Source: an uncultured Lachnospiraceae bacterium (GTDB lineage Bacteria; Bacillota; Clostridia; Lachnospirales; Lachnospiraceae). From it: DNA of 46,075 nt. The DNA lies in the NCBI GenBank assembly GCA_910586725.1, contig CAJUJL010000024.1, positions 1-46,075 of the forward strand, given 5' to 3'. The translations under genes and the position numbers were made by a program. The notes under the pieces are model-generated. The model did not search any database. It saw only the letters and a program-made list of their open reading frames with translations, and was not told where the DNA came from. Below, one piece after another: positions 39,539 to 46,075 of the stretch (the stretch's first letter is position 1; each line of letters starts with the position of its first letter).

Positions 39539-42500
39539 ATGAAAACATTTCCGTATCTCTTTAACGCAAATTATTATTATAATGACCCTCTGCATCCAAA
39601 TGCGGCAGGCCAGCTTCGGATGGCAAAGCAGTTTATACAGGAGTGTGGTTTGAATACGGATACGAGGATCGCAAATCTCTCTTATGGTTTCAATTATCAG
39701 GAAAGCGCAAATGAGACGCAGCCTGAGTTTACAGAAGGACGCAGCAGGGTTGCGCTGGAGACGAAAGGCGTGGAAGACCTGCAGACAGCCAGTAATAAGA
39801 CATTTGGGTCCCTTGATGTCACGCTGACGGATAGCGAAGACGGCAGGACGTATACCAAAAAGAGCTATGCTGCCGACGGACGCATAATCATTCCGTACCT
39901 GAGAAATAACGGAGAATCCGGAAGGCAGTATACGGCGTCAATAACAGGGACTTCTGCGTCAAGCGGGGAGAAAGTAACGTTTGCAGGTAAAAATGTAACG
40001 GTATCGGCAAGTTATCCGGTGATTCCGTATTATGTATTTTTAGACAGCGGGTATGTCCGGAACATTGCGGAAGATTCTGTGGCGGCGAAGTTTTATACAG
40101 GTCCTGCAGCTCCGGAGACAGGGCATCAGCCGCATCATTATAAACTGGTAGCGGACGACGACGGAAAAACATACGACAATAACATGTTTGTAGTGGAAGG
40201 GGATAAGCTGAAAATAAAAACGGCTTTACTGAAAAGCAAATCTTATCAGGTATGCGTACAGGTAGTCCATGACGACGATTCGGGATGTTCACAGAAATCG
40301 GTTTATACGCTCAGGACAACGCCGACACTGGAAGAAATCCGGAGAGATGCAAAGGAAGCAGTGCGTGCACTGGATCTGGATTTGGCGGGCGTTTTGTTTG
40401 ATGAAGACGAGTACGTGGATCTGGGAGAAGAAAACAGCGTATGGTATAACGACGGGAAATATCTGGATGTATTGAATAAGTTAAGGACAGAAACAACGGG
40501 CGGCACTATTTTTTACCGTTTCCGTACGGAAACGCCGAGCGGATTGATTTTTGGGTCCGGCAGCCATAAAACGAACGTAAACCCAGACAATACGATTATG
40601 GCGTTTGGTTTGGACAGAGGAGAGCCAAGAGGCATCTTCCGCGCGCCTTCAAACGGATTGCGCGGAAACTTTAACGCCCAGGCCGGAATGCTGAATGACG
40701 GACGCTGGCATACGGTTGCCATCAGCTTTGACACAACCAAGGAAGATTTCCAGAATCAGATTTTAATGAGCATTGACGGCGGCAAAAACATTTTTTATCC
40801 GGCGTGGTGGAGCGAGCAGTATAAAAGCTGGTTTAACCAGAATTCGGATAAAGAAATTACGCATTTCGCAATCGGAGGAGGCGCCTGTGTAAACAGTGTA
40901 TGGTCAACGGTGCGTCTGGAAAAGTTTATCGGAGATGTAGCGTTTGTTACGGTGAACGATAAGGTTTATACGGAAGAAGAATTAAAACTTCTGACCAGAA
41001 CGGACTGGATCATAGGTGAGCAGAACTTAAAAGTGAACGGAACGAAAGTAACTCTGCCGGAAGGAGCGCATTATACGGCGGATCAGGTCGTATGGGACGA
41101 AGATAACAACGGAGCGGAATTTACATTAACGGCAGAAGACGGTTTTCTGTTTGACGATGGCGTTTCCGCGGCAATTACAAACGGTACGGCTCTTGGCGTT
41201 ATGGAAAATACGCAGATGGAGCTTTCGGCGGACAATAAGAGCGTAAAAGTAACGTTCCGTACGATTCCATGGCGTACAGAGTCTGTGTTTGAAGCGGAAG
41301 AAGTTACGGTCAAAGACGGCGTGTCTGACGGAGCTTCTATCAGCCAGGATATAATCGCCAAGCTCGGCGTTATGCGGCGCGGTTCTGTGACGGTACGTTA
41401 TAAATTAGATGAAAAAGCAATGAATGCAGAGGGAAGAATTGCGCTTTTTAGTGTTTCCGACGGAAGTAAAAACGGATATTCTGCATTTTATGTAACGCCA
41501 TCGACAGGAGCAGTCGGCTATACCATCCGGGATCAGGAAGGAAACGCCGGTACGATCGTCAATGCGGACGAGGCGGTAAGAGAAGACGTTAAAAATCAGA
41601 ACTGGCATACGGTTACATATGTTTTCAGCGCAACGGGAACGGAAGGCTATTTGGATGGAAACCGTATTCTTGCAAATACGGATGTGGGATTTTTGCGGAA
41701 TACAAGCAATATTTCACATGCGCAGATCGGATCTGTTTACCGTGGTGCGGATGAGGCAAATGCATTTGCATTTGGCGGGGAAATCAATTCGATTCAGGTG
41801 ACATATGATGTGCTGGATGCGGAAGAGATTGCGAAACTTCATGAGGCGACGGCGCCAAAAGAGCTGGATCTGCCGGCTGACGCTGTTAAGACAGAGGATA
41901 TGAACCTGTATTATGAAGGATATGAAGGCTCTCAATATTACCGGATGCCGAGTATTTTGACGACGGAGATGGGAGGTACGGTCTTCGCAGCGGTTGATAA
42001 GCGTCAGACGACGGAAGCGGACCGTGGCAATATTGATACAATTATCCGTAAAAGCACGGATAACGGAAGGACATGGAGCGACCCGCAGACAATCTTTAAC
42101 CAGCCGGACGGCGGCATTATGTATTCGTTTACAACTGCGCCGACTATGGTAGAGGGTAAGAACGGAAGGATTCATATTATTGCAAACCTTTTCCCGGAAT
42201 CACAGGGACGTCTGGCAACGGGGCTGATCGAAAAGGGAAGCGGATTTAAAGAAGTGAATGGCAAACTGTATCCGATATTGAGAAATTATAAAGATACGGC
42301 GCTGAATGCGGAAGATGATTGGACCAAAGAATATACGATCCGTGAGAACGGCGTTGTATATGAAGAAACAGAAAGCGGCGGCACGGCCACCGAATACCGC
42401 GTGCCAAAATATCTTGCTGCAGAAGGCGGCGGAGATTTGTTTAAAGGCGATAGTAATACGCCGTGCGGCAACATTTATGTTTATACGGGCGAGAACGCGG

Positions 42501-45043
42501 GAGAATTGAAGATGCCGCGTGTAATGAGCGTTGTTTCCTGTTACAGCGATGACAACGGCGCAACCTGGGAAGGCTATCAGAATATAACGGGCATGATCAA
42601 GGAAGACTGGATGAAGTTTATGCGGGTTGGCCCTGGCGCGGGCATTCGCCTGAAAAACCAGAAAGATCCGGCTTTGAACGGACGTATTCTCATTCCGGTA
42701 TGTTATACGAACGGCGATGGAATTTATTCTTATGCTGCAAGTCTGATTTACAGTGATGATAATGGCGTGACATGGCACAGGACAGAATCTCCGGTTACAC
42801 AGGTATCCCAAATGGATGAACAGACAGGAACATTCCGGGAAGCTTCGCTTCGGGAATCACAGATTGTAGAGATGAACGATGGTACGCTTAAGATGTTCAG
42901 CTTAAACTACAGCGGATACCTGAAAATGTCATCAGGTACGTTTGAAGCAGACGGACTGAAATGGACTTCCGTAAAAGAGACGACGATACGGGATCTTGAA
43001 TCACCGATTTCCGCTATTCATGCATTGGTTGATGTGGATGGAAAAGAAGCTGTTTTGCTTTCTGCTCCGCTTGGACCAGATTCAAACAATGGATATATTC
43101 ATATCGGCCTGTACCAGGAAGACGGCACATTTGAATGGAAATATTTAAGAAAAGTGAAAGCAGATGGTTTTGGCAATTCCTGTATGAGCATATTGGATAA
43201 CAAAAATATTGGTATTCTGTTCAAAGGAACAGGGGACAATATTGTGTTTACAAGCATGAACGAATCGTGGCTTACAGCCCCAAGGCATGAGGAATTTAAG
43301 ACGCCGGTAATTGAAGACATCAAGATGGGATTAGACGGTGAGAGCCTTATGTTTACGGTGACGCTGGATTCAGCGCTTATGAAGAAGGGAGAGCCTTACT
43401 TAAAACTGAAGCTGGATGAAAGGGATGCGCAGGCGGCATATGTATCCGGAAACGGTACGAAAGTATATACATTCCGTTACGATATGGATGAATCGGAATT
43501 TATAGAGATCGAAGCAGTCAATGTTGCCGCAGGAGCATCCGGATTCCTTGAAAATCCGGTGAGACAGCTTCCACAGGACGTTTCCTTTAAGTTTTCGTTT
43601 AACAGGGATCTTGTAGTACAGGCAGTTCAGGAAGCGTTGGATAGATACAAAGCAATCTATGAATCAGACGGTTCCGATTACGATGCAGAACTTTTCAGTG
43701 AATTTAAAAAAGCATATGAAGCGGCAAGAGATGCAATTGACGCGGAAGGAGTTTCGGCAAAAGAGCTGCAGCATCTTTTGAAGGAACTCAATGACGCAGC
43801 GTCGGTTCTTGGAGGAAAAGAAGATACTATTGAGAAGTTAGAGCAGGCGCTTGAAGATTATAGGCAGATTTATGAATCGGACGGTATGGCATATGATCCG
43901 GATCTTTTCCAGGAATTTAAAGATGCATATGAAGCGGCTTTAGAAGCAAAAGACAATGAGTCTGAAACAGCTGGATCTCTGCTGCAGAAGTTAAAAGCGC
44001 TCAATGATGCAAGAGAAGCGCTTGAGAGCAGAGAGGCAATTATTCAGAAAATGGAAGAAGCGATTGAGAATTTTAAACCGCTCTATGAGTCGGACGGCTC
44101 GGCATATGACGCGGAACTTTTCGAGGAATTTAAGAAAGCGTACGAAGCTGTCAGGGAAGCGATTCAAGGAGACGCTTCTGCATCCGAGTTATCGGCGCTC
44201 CTAAGGGCGCTTAAAGATGCGAAAAATGCGCTTGGAAGCCAGGATGTGACAGGCGCGTTGAAAGCCTTAGAGGATACGCTTTTGGCTTACAAAGATACTT
44301 ATGATAAGAAAAAGGCCGAATATACGGAAGCAACCTGGAAAGCATTTGAGAAAGCATATGAAGATGCGAAACGCGCCGTAGAAGCGGGAACAGCAACCAA
44401 GGCTGAACTTGAGCAGCTGAAAAAGGCGTTGGATGAGGCATTCGGAGCGTTACGAAAGAGCAGTGCAGCAGTTCCGGAGATGCGTCAGCTTGCGGCGCCG
44501 GCAATTACGTCGTTAAAGGCTGTGGCAGAGAAGAAAATGGCCGGAGTAAAAGTTTTGGTTGGTAAAGTGGAGGGCGCTGATATTTATACGGTATACCGTG
44601 CAGTCGGCGGAAGCGTAACAGAAATTGGCCGCACGAATGCACAGGGCGTTGTCTATGACCAGAATCCGGTGAGCAAAAAAACAGCTTCTTATTACGCAGT
44701 TGCAGAATCATCTGCGGGACAGTACAAAAAGAGCGCGGAAGGCGCGGTGAAGACGATCCGTCTGGAGGCTTCCGTTAAGAAGATCACGGCAAAGAGGATC
44801 GGCAAGAAGACACAGGTACGTCTAAGCTGGAAGAAAGTAAAGAAAGCGCAGAAATACGTTGTGTACCGTTCTACAAAGAAGAGCAGCGGATACGTAAGGC
44901 TCAAGACACTGAAGAAAAATGCGAAATCTTATGTGGATAAGAAAGTAAAGAAGGGCAAGACGTATTATTACAGGATTGTAATCAAGACAAAGAGTGGTTA
45001 CTCCGGTATAACGACTTCAAAGAAAATCAAAATCAAGAAATAA
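39539..45043 (+). CDS. C-terminal part: sialidase-like (GH33-like) multidomain protein
   Basis: 1834 residues from an internal ATG without a signal peptide; AAGGAA directly abuts it, a poor start, so it is the in-frame continuation of the preceding ORF. In order: the SGNH end (D16, H19 in NDPLHPN), strand-rich linker, a LamG-like domain (~283-487), a second LamG-like domain (~582-760) and a six-bladed sialidase propeller (~786-1245). The propeller has YRMP (R802), AAVDKRQTTEADRGNID and Asp-boxes STDNGRTW, SDDNGATW and SDDNGVTW. Four FIVAR repeats (~1360-1640) and a Lys-rich Fn3 end follow; there is no LPXTG. E1106 is present, but L1122, N1213 and a missing third Arg replace expected catalytic residues. 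Confidence 0.75.
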   Translation: MKTFPYLFNANYYYNDPLHPNAAGQLRMAKQFIQECGLNTDTRIANLSYGFNYQESANETQPEFTEGRSRVALETKGVEDLQTASNKTFGSLDVTLTDSEDGRTYTKKSYAADGRIIIPYLRNNGESGRQYTASITGTSASSGEKVTFAGKNVTVSASYPVIPYYVFLDSGYVRNIAEDSVAAKFYTGPAAPETGHQPHHYKLVADDDGKTYDNNMFVVEGDKLKIKTALLKSKSYQVCVQVVHDDDSGCSQKSVYTLRTTPTLEEIRRDAKEAVRALDLDLAGVLFDEDEYVDLGEENSVWYNDGKYLDVLNKLRTETTGGTIFYRFRTETPSGLIFGSGSHKTNVNPDNTIMAFGLDRGEPRGIFRAPSNGLRGNFNAQAGMLNDGRWHTVAISFDTTKEDFQNQILMSIDGGKNIFYPAWWSEQYKSWFNQNSDKEITHFAIGGGACVNSVWSTVRLEKFIGDVAFVTVNDKVYTEEELKLLTRTDWIIGEQNLKVNGTKVTLPEGAHYTADQVVWDEDNNGAEFTLTAEDGFLFDDGVSAAITNGTALGVMENTQMELSADNKSVKVTFRTIPWRTESVFEAEEVTVKDGVSDGASISQDIIAKLGVMRRGSVTVRYKLDEKAMNAEGRIALFSVSDGSKNGYSAFYVTPSTGAVGYTIRDQEGNAGTIVNADEAVREDVKNQNWHTVTYVFSATGTEGYLDGNRILANTDVGFLRNTSNISHAQIGSVYRGADEANAFAFGGEINSIQVTYDVLDAEEIAKLHEATAPKELDLPADAVKTEDMNLYYEGYEGSQYYRMPSILTTEMGGTVFAAVDKRQTTEADRGNIDTIIRKSTDNGRTWSDPQTIFNQPDGGIMYSFTTAPTMVEGKNGRIHIIANLFPESQGRLATGLIEKGSGFKEVNGKLYPILRNYKDTALNAEDDWTKEYTIRENGVVYEETESGGTATEYRVPKYLAAEGGGDLFKGDSNTPCGNIYVYTGENAGELKMPRVMSVVSCYSDDNGATWEGYQNITGMIKEDWMKFMRVGPGAGIRLKNQKDPALNGRILIPVCYTNGDGIYSYAASLIYSDDNGVTWHRTESPVTQVSQMDEQTGTFREASLRESQIVEMNDGTLKMFSLNYSGYLKMSSGTFEADGLKWTSVKETTIRDLESPISAIHALVDVDGKEAVLLSAPLGPDSNNGYIHIGLYQEDGTFEWKYLRKVKADGFGNSCMSILDNKNIGILFKGTGDNIVFTSMNESWLTAPRHEEFKTPVIEDIKMGLDGESLMFTVTLDSALMKKGEPYLKLKLDERDAQAAYVSGNGTKVYTFRYDMDESEFIEIEAVNVAAGASGFLENPVRQLPQDVSFKFSFNRDLVVQAVQEALDRYKAIYESDGSDYDAELFSEFKKAYEAARDAIDAEGVSAKELQHLLKELNDAASVLGGKEDTIEKLEQALEDYRQIYESDGMAYDPDLFQEFKDAYEAALEAKDNESETAGSLLQKLKALNDAREALESREAIIQKMEEAIENFKPLYESDGSAYDAELFEEFKKAYEAVREAIQGDASASELSALLRALKDAKNALGSQDVTGALKALEDTLLAYKDTYDKKKAEYTEATWKAFEKAYEDAKRAVEAGTATKAELEQLKKALDEAFGALRKSSAAVPEMRQLAAPAITSLKAVAEKKMAGVKVLVGKVEGADIYTVYRAVGGSVTEIGRTNAQGVVYDQNPVSKKTASYYAVAESSAGQYKKSAEGAVKTIRLEASVKKITAKRIGKKTQVRLSWKKVKKAQKYVVYRSTKKSSGYVRLKTLKKNAKSYVDKKVKKGKTYYYRIVIKTKSGYSGITTSKKIKIKK
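43616..44462 (+). repeat. Four tandem FIVAR repeats in the coding sequence
   Basis: Four units of about 210 bases begin near 43616, 43826, 44045 and 44252. The first three share YESDG-x2-YD-x2-LF-x-EFK-x-AYEA and end in a LKxLNDAxxxL-type helix; the fourth is more divergent (YKDTYDKKKAEYTEATWKAF). FIVAR modules are extracellular helical spacers or glycan-binding domains. Confidence 0.7.
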
Positions 45044-45070
45044 CGGAAATATAGTTTTATGGAAGAAAGG

Positions 45071-45100
45071 CTGCCGCACGAATCTGTGCGGCAGTTTTTT
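45071..45100 (+). terminator. Terminator of the sialidase-like gene
   Basis: CTGCCGCAC-GAATCT-GTGCGGCAG, perfect 9-bp stem, followed by six T. Confidence 0.8.
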
Positions 45101-45198
45101 CATGTCCAAAACAAATTTAAAAAAGAGGTCAGTGCAAACGATCTGTCTGCCGATATATTATGCAAGTACTGCAAAATAAGATGACAGGAGATGCTTTT

Positions 45199-45858
45199 AT
45201 GAATGTTAAATTAAGTTCTGATAATTATCGGTTTTCTACTATGAGAAGCGTTCATTTTGCAACAGCGGAAGATAAGAAGCCGGCGGGTACCCATGCTTCT
45301 GACAGAGATCAGGTGACAATATCTCACCAGGGGCGTGACAGGCTGGAAATTATGGCTGATAAAATGGAAGAACAGTTCAACGCCATGACAAAAGAAGAGT
45401 TTATGGATATGCTTAAGAAATGGCAAAGTGAAAATCAGGTTCAATTGGAGGTGGATCCCCGTCGCAAGGTGGATCCGGATGGTTCAATTTCCAATAAGAC
45501 GTATTTTGAGTCTTATTTGGGGCAGCTAAAAGAACAGGAGGAAACGATCAGGAATTACTATGCCGATGCTTACAAGGAAGCTGTTTCTGCTCCGGTGGAT
45601 AGCCTGGAATTTATTTCCGCAAAATATTTGCAGGATTGGTCAAAGTATTATGATGTAAGCATTCCGGCCAGAGAACGGCAGTGGACGTATTTTCAACTTC
45701 GGGCAATGCTCACAGGCTCCAATATTGCATTGAACGATCCCTATGCACTGGCTTCTGTCGGTGGAGCAAAGACAGTGGATGAAATGGATGCAATTGCCAG
45801 GCAGGCCGTAAAAGACAAGTTGGATGCGCTTATCAAAGAGCATGAAGCATTGGTATAG
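45199..45858 (+). CDS. Hypothetical helical protein with a FlgM-like motif
   Basis: 219 residues from the ATG at 45199 (CAGGAG upstream); the frame is open 13 codons earlier without a site. Near residues 36-55 DQVTISHQGRDRLEIMADKM has the D-x-V-x-I-S pattern seen in FlgM-type proteins and in the product at 28801. The rest is mixed helical and acidic (MEEQFNAMTKEEFMDMLKKW, YLGQLKEQEETIRNYYADAY). No signal peptide or membrane segment. It stands alone after the sialidase-like gene terminator. Function unknown. Confidence 0.65.
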   Translation: MNVKLSSDNYRFSTMRSVHFATAEDKKPAGTHASDRDQVTISHQGRDRLEIMADKMEEQFNAMTKEEFMDMLKKWQSENQVQLEVDPRRKVDPDGSISNKTYFESYLGQLKEQEETIRNYYADAYKEAVSAPVDSLEFISAKYLQDWSKYYDVSIPARERQWTYFQLRAMLTGSNIALNDPYALASVGGAKTVDEMDAIARQAVKDKLDALIKEHEALV

Positions 45859-46075
45859 ACAAGCTGAAACTGTTTTTGGCAAAAGGAGCTTTACCCCTCT
45901 TATTTTTTGGAGGTTCAGGCAGCCCTCCAGATAGTATGACCTTTGGGTGCGAAAGAAAGGACGATGCAAGTATGTGATATTGTCAATAGGGTGAAATTGA
46001 CCTGCACTATGAAAAAATCAGTTTGGATAGGCTACAATAAACAGGACAGATTTTTTAAGGTCATATAGTATAAAA
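45859..46075. other. Right-hand end, no gene recognised
   Basis: GGAGGTTCAGGCAGCCCTCC (about 45909-45928) can form a weak hairpin. The last ~90 bases hold promoter-like elements (TACAAT, TATAGTATAAAA) but no start codon with a ribosome binding site within the window. Confidence 0.3.

Noticed and set aside
42200..42811. 203-residue frame opposite the sialidase-like gene
   Set aside because: Shadow frame; no start signal or family features.
43616..44462. Tandem ~210-bp units considered as a CRISPR-like or DNA-level repeat
   Set aside because: They are in-frame protein repeats (FIVAR) inside one gene and diverged at DNA level.
45940..46075. Possible insertion-sequence end at the right edge
   Set aside because: No inverted repeat partner, target duplication or transposase frame is visible within the window.

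Overview
The window looks like chromosome of a gut Lachnospiraceae-type Clostridium (inference). The support is: Lys-rich secreted proteins with Big_2 and Fn3 domains, a PerR/rubrerythrin oxidative-stress operon, a large single-chain PurL, a YkpA-type ABC-F protein, and a host-glycan set (nagA-nagB, a GH112 galactosyl-HexNAc phosphorylase, a giant sialidase-like protein). Gene starts follow strong AGGAGG ribosome binding sites. No rRNA, intact tRNA or CRISPR array is visible.

Positions 1-6000 are an accessory 'graveyard': a truncated Big_2 protein and its frameshifted paralogue, an XRE regulator with candidate operators, a PD-(D/E)XK (Rpn-type) nuclease, a tRNA-3'-end-like scar, an apparently intact holin-like type I toxin with a convergent antisense RNA, a second such locus with a frameshifted toxin, a microbial PARG-type macrodomain protein, and three copies of a ~150-bp repeat. 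Two repeat copies can fold into a three-way junction, with a compensatory base-pair change between them. Positions 6139-9653 hold another Big_2 protein and an AT-rich two-gene cassette (AAA ATPase plus overlapping TOPRIM-like protein) that looks like an anti-phage system of the OLD/PARIS/AbiL kind.

Positions 9700-12150 are an oxidative-stress operon with a 7-1-7 operator: perR-like, rubredoxin-glutamate-synthase-like fusion, rubrerythrin. Next come an ECF sigma factor with an overlapping anti-sigma-like membrane protein, a membrane protein preceded by a 19-bp perfect dyad, an LprI-like lipoprotein, and a two-component system followed by two triple-PepSY secreted proteins with OmpR-type direct repeats at the promoter. 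Purine genes are scattered (purL at 20467; purC-purB at 29799-32137). Between them, nagB-nagA lies divergent from the GH112 phosphorylase.

From 32 kb on there is a C39-like peptidase, a FliD-C-like protein with no flagellar neighbours, an ABC-F ATPase and a secreted 2.8k-codon sialidase-like gene. That gene is broken by one in-frame TAG inside its SGNH esterase domain. Its GH33-like propeller also appears to lack the catalytic Tyr and two of the three triad Arg residues. The strongest leads are this gene, the AAA/TOPRIM cassette, the three-way-junction repeat family and the paired type I toxin loci.
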